NCBI GenBank assembly: GCA_039105265.1
Contig: JAPFFF010000013.1
Location: forward strand, 3,224,001 to 3,288,000
Reading direction: 5' to 3'
DNA from: Tritrichomonas musculus
Lineage: Eukaryota; Parabasalia; Tritrichomonadida; Tritrichomonadidae
DNA: 64,000 bases
In this document: piece after piece, positions 1-11,500 of the stretch
Numbering within the stretch: the stretch's first letter is position 1
How the letters are laid out: every line of letters begins with the position of its first letter
Notes under the pieces: generated by a model
Databases searched by the model: none
The model's input: only the letters and a program-made list of their open reading frames with translations
Told to the model about the DNA's origin: nothing
Program-made: the position numbers and the translations under genes

Positions 1-2415
1 ATTTAAAATGATTGAAGATCTAAATAGTATAGGCACTGTCACTTGAGTACGTGCAATATAGGATCCTGGGTTTTCTTTCTTGAAAAGTTCAACATTTTTT
101 TTATAACAATTATTTGAACTGAATATATTTCTTAAAATATCTTGAGGTTTTACGGTATTATTATTTATGTTTTTATCAGAATAAGAAAATGTTATTGTAA
201 AATCATTAAAGTTTGTATTATTGAATTTGCCTTTAAATGCTTTGAAAAATTCATCTTGGCTTTTTGTTGTATAAAAATGAATTTTTTTTTCAAAACATGA
301 AGTATGTGCATTGAATAGATTATCAACAGTTAGAAAAGATATTCCTTTGCCTGTTTTATCTTTAAACTTTTCTTCATCAGTGGCATAAGACTTCTTTCTT
401 GGTAAGCAGTCATATGCATAAAAGGCTGTTACTGTAAGAGCGTAAAAAAAGGGAACAAATTGTTTGATATTGATTTCATTTTGTTCTCCTGGTAATGAAT
501 TGATGTATAATTTGGTGTATTTATGTAAATATTTTTCAATGAAGCCAAGTTTTCGGAAATTCATTACCAAAACTTTGTCTTTTGCAGGATTGAAAAACTT
601 ACTGAAAATCTCACGTATGTATTTATCTAAATTTACATCGCTTGATTTTTTATTAGTTAACTGATCTAAAACGCACTCAATTCCAGATATATAATATTGA
701 TTTTTATCTTTATTGCCAATGAAAATTCTCGAATTTTTATGATTTTCGAGTTTTGTATCTTCGATATCAATTTTTTTCTTTGAAACTGGAATTGGAAAAT
801 CACTTAAATCTCGAAGCGGATACTTATTAGTTGACTTGTTATTCTTTTGTAATTGAGGAATCTCAAAAAATATAATTGTTTTGTCAAATTGGATTGAAAC
901 TGGCTCTTTGTTTGCAGGTAAGAAGAATCCGTAGAAGTGTAGTTGATATAAATAAGACCAAAACTTTATTCCTTTTTTCATGATTTCATCACTGAATTGA
1001 AAATGAATAATGTTTTTAACGTCATTGCCATTGCTTTTAAATGATTCAATAGGAATAGGTTGGTTAGAATCGACAATAAAGTGGTGATGTACTCGATATT
1101 TGCTTTTGTCTTTCTTTATAATCTCTTCAATCTGAGAATTGATCAGCATGGTTTTACCTTCTCCTGCTTTTAATGACTGTATGATTCGAATATCGAAAGC
1201 TAATTGTTTTTTCTTGAATGCATATTCTCTCAGAATGTTGGCATTTACTTTCATGACAATCTCGCCTAATGTGAAAACTGTCTTTTCATCTTTTATATCT
1301 TCCGGAAGTTTTCCATATTCATCAAAAACGTTAGAAGTAGTAATTACAACGTATTTTTGAAGATTCATATTTGGAATTGGCGTCAATCTTGAGACAATTT
1401 TATCTTTAAGAATGTTCATGTTATGTGACGATAAGAGCTCGGGATGGATTATGAAGCTGTATTGTGTTTGCATTTGGTATATATTGTCCTCCAAATCATT
1501 AAAATAGGATTCAATATTGGAATCTTCGAAGCAGAAAAAATTATCAAAAAAATAAGGAACACGAACTGGATTGTTATACAATAAAGTTGAAATAATCGAT
1601 AGAACATGAAACGTCTCAACTGGCTTCTTAACTTTTATGACAAGAAACGTTTTCTTGCTAAAATAAAGTTGAAGATCTTGTTGAAGTAATTCAAATTTAT
1701 TATCAAATTCATTGTGGCTCATATTAGTTACGTTATTTTTGGGATATTTGACTTCTTGGGCTATATACTTGTAAATGTACGAAAACATTTGAATTGATGA
1801 CTTTACTGGATCAATAATATATTCTTTTTTTTGGGCTTCTTCAATTGCATTTTCAACAAGATTATCGTGAAAAGGAAACATATGTCTAACTATTTCTCTA
1901 ATTTTTTTATTTTCTTTTTTTTGAATCAGAGATCCAAAATATAATAGATTATCAGTTGTTAAGAACGGTGGTTTATTGAATTCAGCTTCTTTACAAATAT
2001 TAGATATGTGTTGGTGTAAATTTTCTACGTCTTTTAAAATGTTTCTGTCTTTTCCTATTAAATCAAAAAATTTATGACCTTCATAAACAAATTTTTTTCC
2101 ATATTTATAAAGTTTTTGTAATTCTTTTTGGAATTTTTTTGCCTCTTCATAACAATTTTTATAATTGTCATAAATGTTATTATCTTTTTCAGGTAAAAGA
2201 TCAATTGCAGAAGATAGGGAAGCAAGTTCATCAAAAGTTATCATTCTTTTATATGTTGTAGTTGATTGAGCAAAAGAAGAAGTATTATCCGAAAACTCGA
2301 AGAAAACTGAAATATCATCATTGGTAATTTTGACTATTCCATCTTTTTTTATTTGCATTAATCTAATCAAAATTGAATTGGAATCATCTGACTTAGATTT
2401 GGTTTCTTGGGACAT
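1..2415 (-). CDS. Large AAA+/P-loop protein, N-terminal 805 codons (possibly RNF213/mysterin-like), partial
   Basis: An open frame starts at an ATG at 2415 (MSQETKSKSDDS) and stays open for 805 codons to the left edge, so the C-terminus is outside the window. The N-terminal half is helical, with a KELQKLYKYGKKF-type stretch. Around residues 418-432 (near 1120-1165) lies SLKAGEGKTM, a P-loop whose first glycine is replaced but whose GKT is kept. It is followed by an HHHFIVDSNQPIPIESF segment. A short AGxGKT loop of this kind followed by a His/Asp-rich strand recalls the degenerate AAA modules of RNF213/mysterin ubiquitin ligases. That assignment is inference. No signal peptide or membrane segment is seen. 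The next gene to the right is a pseudogene on the same strand. No initiator-like motif is obvious upstream. Confidence 0.7.
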   Translation of the reverse strand, partial: MSQETKSKSDDSNSILIRLMQIKKDGIVKITNDDISVFFEFSDNTSSFAQSTTTYKRMITFDELASLSSAIDLLPEKDNNIYDNYKNCYEEAKKFQKELQKLYKYGKKFVYEGHKFFDLIGKDRNILKDVENLHQHISNICKEAEFNKPPFLTTDNLLYFGSLIQKKENKKIREIVRHMFPFHDNLVENAIEEAQKKEYIIDPVKSSIQMFSYIYKYIAQEVKYPKNNVTNMSHNEFDNKFELLQQDLQLYFSKKTFLVIKVKKPVETFHVLSIISTLLYNNPVRVPYFFDNFFCFEDSNIESYFNDLEDNIYQMQTQYSFIIHPELLSSHNMNILKDKIVSRLTPIPNMNLQKYVVITTSNVFDEYGKLPEDIKDEKTVFTLGEIVMKVNANILREYAFKKKQLAFDIRIIQSLKAGEGKTMLINSQIEEIIKKDKSKYRVHHHFIVDSNQPIPIESFKSNGNDVKNIIHFQFSDEIMKKGIKFWSYLYQLHFYGFFLPANKEPVSIQFDKTIIFFEIPQLQKNNKSTNKYPLRDLSDFPIPVSKKKIDIEDTKLENHKNSRIFIGNKDKNQYYISGIECVLDQLTNKKSSDVNLDKYIREIFSKFFNPAKDKVLVMNFRKLGFIEKYLHKYTKLYINSLPGEQNEINIKQFVPFFYALTVTAFYAYDCLPRKKSYATDEEKFKDKTGKGISFLTVDNLFNAHTSCFEKKIHFYTTKSQDEFFKAFKGKFNNTNFNDFTITFSYSDKNINNNTVKPQDILRNIFSSNNCYKKNVELFKKENPGSYIARTQVTVPILFRSSIILN

Positions 2416-2986
2416 TTAATAATACAAGAAAAAGATAAAATATAATGGTTTTATTTTCCAATCAATATCTATAATGATAATATCTTATTAAATAAAAACA
2501 CAAATAGTATTTTTTTGATTTTTTAGATATTAATTATATTTTAAAAGTTAATTTAATAATTAGATTAACTTAATATTGATTTTCAATTGAGATATTTCTA
2601 TAATATAATCTTAACGGACGTAAAAAAATTCGAAAATTTTCATAAAAAATAACGGAATTTTGTCGAAAAAAAAATAGAGAAAATTTTATGAAATTTCCAT
2701 AGAAGAAGGGAAAAACAATAAAGAAGATTAGTTCTTTTAAAAATATGAAGTAATGTATAAATATAATCTTATTTTAAAAGCTTTAAGATAACCTCATGAT
2801 TCCTTTAAATAATTTGCACTCTTATACTTTGATGATTAAAGTTGAAAAGTGATAAATATTGATTCACACAACAATTTTTCTGGCGCAGATCAAAGAAATA
2901 TTATGAGAGAATCAACCATACTTCATGATCTACACATCCATCAATTGTCAAGTTTTTTGGAGTTAATTTTCAATTATTTACTCAAT
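2416..2986. other. Intergenic AT-rich spacer
   Basis: Very AT-rich sequence with no credible frame on either strand. It lies between the start of the AAA+-like gene and the 3' end of the VWA/E2 pseudogene. Part of it (about 2750-2950) could be eroded 3' sequence of the pseudogene, but I cannot support that. Confidence 0.5.
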
Positions 2987-4993
2987 TTAGCACACGCCAC
3001 TTTTCAGCATTTGAACGTTCCGTGAAAATTTTTGGTCAGGGTCATAATTGATTGAATCTGGGTTACTTAGGCCGATATATTTTTTCAATTCACGAAGGAT
3101 ACGTTTCAAACGTGAATTAGGAGGCAAAGAGTATTTTTTTGCCGAAATGACGTTTCTTGGAGTTGCGAGACGGTTAGATAAAGATGATTGAAAAAGTTCT
3201 TTGTTTTGTATTTTTGTGTCAAATTCATAATTTTGCCAATACTTTTTCAATTAGGCTTTTCGATATTTGGCTCGATTTAAGATTAAAAGGAGTGAGAGAA
3301 TAATCACATGAAACAAGAGGTTTGAATGATTTCTTTCTTTCATTGATGTTAATGAATGCACTGCTCTCGATAAGTTTGAGGCCTTCTTCAGCACTCTTAG
3401 GCTGGATTGATATTCCACCAGTTGCATGAGAAACACAACAGAGCAAGCCAAAAGCTCTTTTTTGGCATTGTTCAATATGATTCTATCAACAACAATTTTA
3501 TTGTCAATAAAAGTGCAATTCTTTCTTCAGAAATTTCATTACAATTGTCTGTAATAATGAGTATTCTGGATCTTCCTCTATTGAAAATTTCTTTTCCACT
3601 TTTATCGTTTCTGAATTTGATGATTTCATTACAACTCAACTTTATTGAATTCCTTAATTCGACACCTGATTCGGGAGAAAAATTGTCAAATCCTTTGGTT
3701 TCAATATCACCTACAAAAAATGAAAATGGACACTTAACAGTCGCTTCATTGTTGAATGAAACCAGTCCTTGAACAGAATGAATTTTGTATCCGTAAATTT
3801 TGCTTAAAATAGTTGATAAATATTGATAAGATTAAGTAATTCGTTGTTCAGATCTTTCAAAACTATTCATCATTGTTTTTGACTGGCACAAATTGAACAT
3901 AATTATCTGACTTATTTCATTTGATATGTCATAATCAAACGTTTCAATTTGTTGAGATTTTACGAATGAATCAATTTCTACAATTTCAGTCATTCCATTC
4001 ATTGGATTCAAAACACAAACTTTTTTTTGATTCTCATTGTTTTTCAATAAAGATTGCGTCAAAAAAAGATACTCGTGATTTTTTCCTTTCACAATTGAGC
4101 AGAATGTAGCTGTTCGTAATAAAAAAGGATGAACTGGCTTGAAGACACCTTTTTTAAACAAGTCATCAAATGAAGGAATTTTAAAATCAACATTTTCATA
4201 TTTTTCCTCCAAATTTTCTCTCCAAAAATAAAAGGAAGGACCAAGAATGAAATCAGAAAAGACTTCGTTTTCTTTAGATTCATTATCGGCATCAATTTCA
4301 ACCATTGGCAATCTTTCAGGAGGATCTCTTATTGTAGAGATAAAGTAGTTACAGAGTTGAAATGTGTGCTCAAAGACTTGGTTATCAGGACAAGAAGATT
4401 GAAGACAACATTTAAAAAGAGTAGAAAGTGAAGAGCAAAAGGTGACAACATCAATTCCTCTGATGCAATTGTTCCCAATGATTTTATCCAGTGAAGTGAT
4501 GAATGGTGGAAAGTTTGTTACAGATGCAAATACTCGCAAAAGTAGATCACTCTGAATGCCACCATAGCTCAGATAGCAAAAATATTGAATACTTAATATT
4601 AAGTTAATCTAATTATTAAATTAACTTTTAAATTTTCTCTCCAAAAAATAAAATATTATTCGAAGACGGATGAGTTAATCTAATTATTTTTTGGAGTTCT
4701 GTTGAGTCATAGAGAGGCGAAAGTAGTAATTTTTGGCTCTCTGAAGAAATATTGCATAATTCATGAATATGAGAATTGAGAATATTAGTTGATATATGAC
4801 GCATCAAAATGACAAAAATTTTTTTATTTTTGGCTGAAAAACCAAAGTAAACAGGTTCTAATGTTCCTGATATAAATGGAAACTCGCCTGGAAAATAATA
4901 AAGAAACATGGAATATGTGATCGAAAGATTTTCAGAAACAATTCTATCTAACACTTTAGAGCACTCGTCATAATTGAAAAAATTGAGAGCCAA
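2987..4993 (-). pseudogene. Broken host gene: von Willebrand A domain plus E2-like (ubiquitin-conjugating-like) C-terminus
   Basis: Five overlapping or abutting minus-strand frames read as one decayed protein. Residues from 4993-4628 and 4539-3832 form the N-terminal part. About 3776-3476 contains GLVSFNNEATVKCPFS, ESGVELRNSI and SRILIITDNCNE, matching the mid and late strands of a VWA domain. About 3500-3400 (another frame) gives KIVVDRIILNNAKKELLA, and 3446-3225 gives SHATGGISIQPKSAEEGLKL. 3250-2987 gives PPNSRLKRILRELKKY, like helix 1 of E2 enzymes. The pieces sit in consistent order but need at least four frame changes or stops. The leftmost frames open at TTG, not ATG, and the upstream reading hits a stop, so the start is also lost. 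VWA fused to E2-like sequence is, as I recall, found in trichomonads; the E2 label is less certain than the VWA label. Confidence 0.65.
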
Positions 4994-5561
4994 AACGTAT
5001 TGTTATATTGAAAAATTTATTATTATTAAATTATAAAAACACAACAAATGAAATCAATTTACGATATATAATTTATTATAAACACAATGAATGCAAAAAA
5101 ATTTAAATTTTATGATGATTAATGCATGGTTATCAAATAATAATAATGTTGGTGAAAAAGATGGGAATTGGGAAAGGGAAATTTTCGGGAAATACATTTT
5201 AAAAATCCTGTTTCTCATCTATGGTTGATGAAGGGTTTTTTTTATAGAAAATAAATATTGATTTTAGACCTAATAAAAAATGTTGTTAAAGCAGTTTCAT
5301 CACAACTGTCTGCAATAATTAGCATTCTAGATCAGCAAGTGTTTGAATGTTTCTTATCTCTTTTCCTGTAAATAATTGAACTGTTAGATATTAAATTCTC
5401 ATGTTTATAGTTGATAATCTTTTTTAGCAACATATTCATTCATATCCGCGAATAAAAAAAAAATAAATAAATAAAAATAATTAGTTTTAATTAAAACTAA
5501 TTAATTAATTAATTAAAATGGACAAAAATTGTCCTTAAATAAAACGTTCTCTAAAGTGACT
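4994..5561. other. Intergenic spacer with a relic shard and hairpins
   Basis: AT-rich spacer between the VWA/E2 pseudogene and the 3' end of the giant surface gene. It contains a second shard of the VWA family (5285-5385), a TTAATTAA-rich tract near 5480-5515, and a small GGACAA/TTGTCC hairpin at 5520-5534. Nothing else is supported. Confidence 0.5.
5285..5385 (-). pseudogene. Short relic of a VWA-domain paralogue
   Basis: Read on the minus strand, this stretch gives TGKEIRNIQTLADLEC and, in another frame, SRMLIIADSCDETAL. These align by eye with GKEIFNRGRSRILIITDNCNE of the larger VWA pseudogene about 1.8 kb to the left. It is a separate copy, because the same segment is also present at about 3535-3600. 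It is in two frames and has no open continuation on either side, so it is a fossil fragment of the same host gene family. Confidence 0.55.
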
Positions 5562-5570
5562 TTAGAGAAC
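5546..5570. terminator. Perfect hairpin straddling the stop codon of the giant surface gene
   Basis: An 11-bp perfect inverted repeat (GTTCTCTAAAG / CTTTAGAGAAC) with a 3-nt loop. On the minus strand the TAA stop of the 5562-13604 gene lies in the first arm and is followed by A, giving UAAA. In trichomonads UAAA at or near the stop codon is part of the polyadenylation signal, so the hairpin may present or mask that signal. A weaker hairpin (5520-5534) follows about 12 nt further downstream. Its function is inferred. Confidence 0.4.
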
Positions 5571-8500
5571 AAAGGCATCACTTTGCATTTCAATATCTTT
5601 TTCTTCTTGGTCACTCGGACTCTTTTTAATAATGAAAATAATAGAAAATGATACCAATAATACTGCCACAGTTGTTACTGTGACAATCTTCCAAGTCTTC
5701 GAAATTGACTCTTTCCTGATGTCATGTGAAGACTTTTCATCAGTGAAAACTTGACTCTTCATGTCTTCTGACAGGAGACTGGCTGAAATAAAATTCATTT
5801 TTTCATTTTCAGAAAACTTGCAATTCTTAATCATAAGCTTGGGTGAGTCTTTATTGATCTCCTTTCCATTGATATGATGAGATCCAGGATTCAAATCACC
5901 CGAGAAAGCGCAGTCATTCAATTGAAGTTTTGATCCGTGATCACCACGTAAGTAATACAAGCTGTTTTTGGTTCCTTTTGCAGTCTTAAAGTCGCATTCA
6001 GACACTTCAAGAAGAGATAATTTGTCTTTGTTATTATTTTCAAAATGATTGACAACTTTGACGACTGTGTCACCAATGTTGTCAGTGAATTTATTGGACT
6101 TTAGTCTTCCTTTTCGTGCCGAAAGATAGACTGCACTTCCACCAAATTTCTTACCTTCACCTTCAGTGCCATCTGCAACATTCCTGTTGAATATGCAACC
6201 CATGATTATGACTTTATCTGTATACGAAGTGGAATGAATGTAGACAGCACCACCATAATTAGCCTTGCATTCGGTGAAAGTTAGGTTGATAAGATTGATT
6301 GGATTCTTTAATTCGTAAGTGTTGTCAACGAAGATTCCACCACCACCGCCATTTGTTGTTGAACATTTAGTGAAAACTACGTTTTGGCATTCGAGAGTAG
6401 TGTTGACAAGATGAATAGCACCACCATTGTCATTGTATTCGATGTTTGTAAAGTTTGACACGTTAATGTGAACTTGAATTAAAGATGAGTCATTAACAAC
6501 CAATTCAAAACGATCATCAGTTGTGTTTTCAGGATTGACAATAATGATGTCTGGAAGTGCTTCTGATTGTGTTGGTGATTCAGTGGCTGATTGTGTTGGT
6601 GATTGTGTAGCTGTTGGTGTTGCATATGGAGTTTGTGATATGGTGGCTGGAGCTGGTTCATCAAGATAATAAATACAGTTGATTATTGATTTGTCAACAC
6701 TGGTGAATATTAATTCTTGTTCAACAAATGGAAGATATGGTGATTCATAAACAACCATGTTCTCTCTCTCATCTCCTGATGCGTTTTCTTTGATATTTGC
6801 TTCAAAATCTCCAAACGCAACATTCATGCTATTATATAAATTATTTCGTGTACCAATAACCCAGAATTTAGATAATAAAATGGTTTTCTTAGCAGTGGCT
6901 CCATTATTATTCGTTTTCTCACGAATGCCTCCTATCGTATCACTTTCTTTAATCCATTCACCCGTCTTCGAAAATTCGGTGGAGTTAATTCGTTTGGATT
7001 TTAATGAAGGCCAATATGTAATTTTGTGCATTTCATAAACTTCTCCAATACCAGCTATCTTTAATTTATGTTCTCCATATGGTAAAGTGTTGGACGTGTA
7101 TTGAAGAGCAAAACTTCGTCGTTCGCCATCAATTTGTTGATCGACTTTATCAATTAATTCATCATCAAGATAGATGGCATATCGTCGATGCTCGGGTGCA
7201 TATGTACCATAAACTTGAAATCCTTCACCAATAAATGTGTATTCATATGAAACAAAATGATCACCTTGGGACCAACATTTCTTGCCACACGCTTCGGTAG
7301 CAAAATTATCACTCGGACATGATGTGCCATCATCACATCCCCTGTCTCCTGTAACTATCATTTGATCAATGGACACTGATATTGGCACTGGTGCCGATTC
7401 TGGAATTGGAACTGGAGGTAATGTTGGTGTAGCCATAGGTGTTTGTGTCGCAATTGGTGATTGTGTGGCTGATTGTGTAGCTGATTGTGTTGGTGATTCA
7501 GTGGCTGATTGTGTTGGTGATTGTGTAGCTGTTGGTGTTGCATATGGAGTTTGCGATATGGTGGCTGGAGCTGGTTCATCAAGATAATAAATACAGTTGA
7601 TTATTGATTTGTCAACACTGGTGAATATTAATTCTTGTTCAACAAATGGAAGATATGGTGATTCATAAACAACCATGTTCTCTCTCTCATCTCCTGATGC
7701 GTTTTCTTTGATATTTGCTTCAAAATCTCCAAACGCAACATTCATGCTATTATATAAATTATTTCGTGTACCAATAACCCAGAATTTAGATAATAAAATG
7801 GTTTTCTTAGCAGTGGCTCCATTATTATTCGTTTTCTCACGAATGCCTCCTATCGTATCACTTTCTTTAATCCATTCACCCGTCTTCGAAAATTCGGTGG
7901 AGTTAATTCGTTTGGATTTTAATGAAGGCCAATATGTAATTTTGTGCATTTCATAAACTTCTCCAATACCAGCTATCTTTAATTTATGTTCTCCATATGG
8001 TAAAGTGTTGGACGTGTATTGAAGAGCAAAACTTCGTCGTTCGCCATCAATTTGTTGATCGACTTTATCAATTAATTCATCATCAAGATAGATGGCATAT
8101 CGTCGATGCTCGGGTGCATATGTACCATAAACTTGAAATCCTTCACCAATAAATGTGTATTCATATGAAACAAAATGATCACCTTGGGACCAACATTTCT
8201 TGCCACACGCTTCGGTAGCAAAATTATCACTCGGACATGATGTGCCATCATCACATCCCCTGTCTCCTGTAACTATCATTTGATCAATGGACACTGATAT
8301 TGGCACTGGTGCCGATTCTGGAATTGGAACTGGAGGTAATGTTGGTGTAGCCATAGGTGTTTGTGTCGCAATTGGTGATTGTGTGGCTGATTGTGTAGCT
8401 GATTGTGTTGGTGATTCAGTGGCTGATTGTGTTGGTGATTGTGTAGCTGTTGGTGTTGCATATGGAGTTTGCGATATGGTGGCTGGAGCTGGTTCATCAA

Positions 8501-11500
8501 GATAATAAATACAGTTGATTATTGATTTGTCAACACTGGTGAATATTAATTCTTGTTCAACAAATGGAAGATATGGTGATTCATAAACAACCATGTTCTC
8601 TCTCTCATCTCCTGATGCGTTTTCTTTGATATTTGCTTCAAAATCTCCAAACGCAACATTCATGCTATTATATAAATTATTTCGTGTACCAATAACCCAG
8701 AATTTAGATAATAAAATGGTTTTCTTAGCAGTGGCTCCATTATTATTCGTTTTCTCACGAATGCCTCCTATCGTATCACTTTCTTTAATCCATTCACCCG
8801 TCTTCGAAAATTCGGTGGAGTTAATTCGTTTGGATTTTAATGAAGGCCAATATGTAATTTTGTGCATTTCATAAACTTCTCCAATACCAGCTATCTTTAA
8901 TTTATGTTCTCCATATGGTAAAGTGTTGGACGTGTATTGAAGAGCAAAACTTCGTCGTTCGCCATCAATTTGTTGATCGACTTTATCAATTAATTCATCA
9001 TCAAGATAGATGGCATATCGTCGATGCTCGGGTGCATATGTACCATAAACTTGAAATCCTTCACCAATAAATGTGTATTCATATGAAACAAAATGATCAC
9101 CTTGGGACCAACATTTCTTGCCACACGCTTCGGTAGCAAAATTATCACTCGGACATGATGTGCCATCATCACATCCTCTGTCTCCTGTAACTATCATTTG
9201 ATCAATGGACACTGATATTGGAACTGGTGCCGATTCTGGAATTGGAACTGGAGGTAATGTTGGTGTAGCCATAGGTGTTTGTGTCGCAATTGGTGATTGT
9301 GTGGCTGATTGTGTAGCTGATTGTGTTGGTGATTCAGTGGCTGATTGTGTTGGTGATTCAGTGGCTGATTGTGTTGGTGATTGTGTAGCTGTTGGTGTTG
9401 CATATGGAGTTTGTGATATGGTGGCTGGAGCTGGTTCATCAAGATAATAAATACAGTTGATTATTGATTTGTCAACACTGGTGAATATTAATTCTTGTTC
9501 AACAAATGGAAGATATGGTGATTCATAAACAACCATGTTCTCTCTCTCATCTCCTGATGCGTTTTCTTTGATATTTGCTTCAAAATCTCCAAACGCAACA
9601 TTCATGCTATTATATAAATTATTTCGTGTACCAATAACCCAGAATTTAGATAATAAAATGGTTTTCTTAGCAGTGGCTCCATTATTATTCGTTTTCTCAC
9701 GAATGCCTCCTATCGTATCACTTTCTTTAATCCATTCACCCGTCTTCGAAAATTCGGTGGAGTTAATTCGTTTGGATTTTAATGAAGGCCAATATGTAAT
9801 TTTGTGCATTTCATAAACTTCTCCAATACCAGCTATCTTTAATTTATGTTCTCCATATGGTAAAGTGTTGGACGTGTATTGAAGAGCAAAACTTCGTCGT
9901 TCGCCATCAATTTGTTGATTGACTTTATCAATTAATTCATCATCAAGATAGATGGCATATCGTCGATGCTCGGGTGCATATGTACCATAAACTTGAAATC
10001 CTTCACCAATAAATGTGTATTCATATGAAACAAAATGATCACCTTGGGACCAACATTTCTTGCCACACGCTTCGGTAGCAAAATTATCACTCGGACATGA
10101 TGTGCCATCATCACATCCTCTGTCTCCTGTAACTATCATTTGATCAATGGACACTGATATTGGAACTGGTGCCGATTCTGGAATTGGAACTGGAGGTAAT
10201 GTTGGTGTAGCCATAGGTGTTTGTGTCGCAATTGGTGATTGTGTGGCTGATTGTGTAGCTGATTGTGTTGGTGATTCAGTGGCTGATTGTGTAGCTGATT
10301 GTGTTGGTGATTCAGTGGCTGATTGTGTTGGTGATTCAGTAGCTTTTGGTGTTGGTGTTGGGTCTGGAAAAGGTTCGCCAGAGTGCAAAACATAAGTAAA
10401 GTATTTATTATTATCTGAATTTGAAAATTGATTTGACTGTATAATTTCATCTTTATTGATATTTAAAATTTCAGAGGCAATGATACTACCTTGATTTATA
10501 TGTGATTCTATTCCATTATTACCATTAAATTGGTTGTTATTTATCAGAAAAGTGGTGTCACAATCTTCACCTTCAACATAAATTGCATATCCTTGATATG
10601 CGGAATTAGATTTAAATATGCATCCAGTGATTATGACACTGCTCATAAAGTAATCGTTGTTATTGTCATTGAAAGATGGATTTATATAAACGGCACCACC
10701 GAATCCTTTACTTTTCTCTTCATAATGATTGCTGAAAAGTAAACTAGATGAGGAACCTTCATTGTTAGCAGTGTTCGATTCAAAAATGCATCCTCTAATT
10801 GATACGCTTTTAGATGTTCTAATAGCAACACCTCCGCCATGTCCGCATTTTACAGCATTTCGTTTGAATTCACATTCTTCTAATTCAATTTTAGCATTAA
10901 ATTCGGTTGACATTCCATATTGAAGTGCGCCACCATAACAGTTAGGAGTTGTTTCTTGGTTATTTGAAATATCATAGAATTTGCATTTATTGTATTTGAT
11001 AGTGTAATCATCTGATGAACTCTTTAATGAAAGTCCTGATCCACCACAATCTGTATTGGTTGTTCCAGTTGTTGTTATATGTGAAAATGTATTGTTGGTC
11101 AATTCAATTTCACCTTGGTTGTGTGTGATTGAAATCAAGTAACTACCGCTTAATGTCATGCTATCAAAGATGTTATTTTCAATTGTTGGAATAGCTCGAA
11201 GTTTTTCTGCTAGAATTAAACGGCCTTTGTTTGATTTAACATAGTTACTACGGAAAATAAATGTACCAATTGGATCATTTCCTGAAATTCCAATCTTGAT
11301 TGTATCTGATTCACAGTTTGTAAAACGGCATCTTTCAAAGACAGCATTGTTATTATAACTCTCAAAAACACGAAATGAGAAGTCCGTATTACTGAATGTG
11401 AAATTGCAGTCATAGAACTTTAATATACCTTGAGCATTGATATGGTTAATAAGTGGATAATTACGTCCTGATCTACCACAATCAATGAATTCAGTTTGTT

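Noticed and set aside
7369-10395. Repeated small frames on both strands inside the giant surface gene
   Set aside because: They recur with the 918-bp period and are shadows of the tandem units and of the SPTQSATE linkers.
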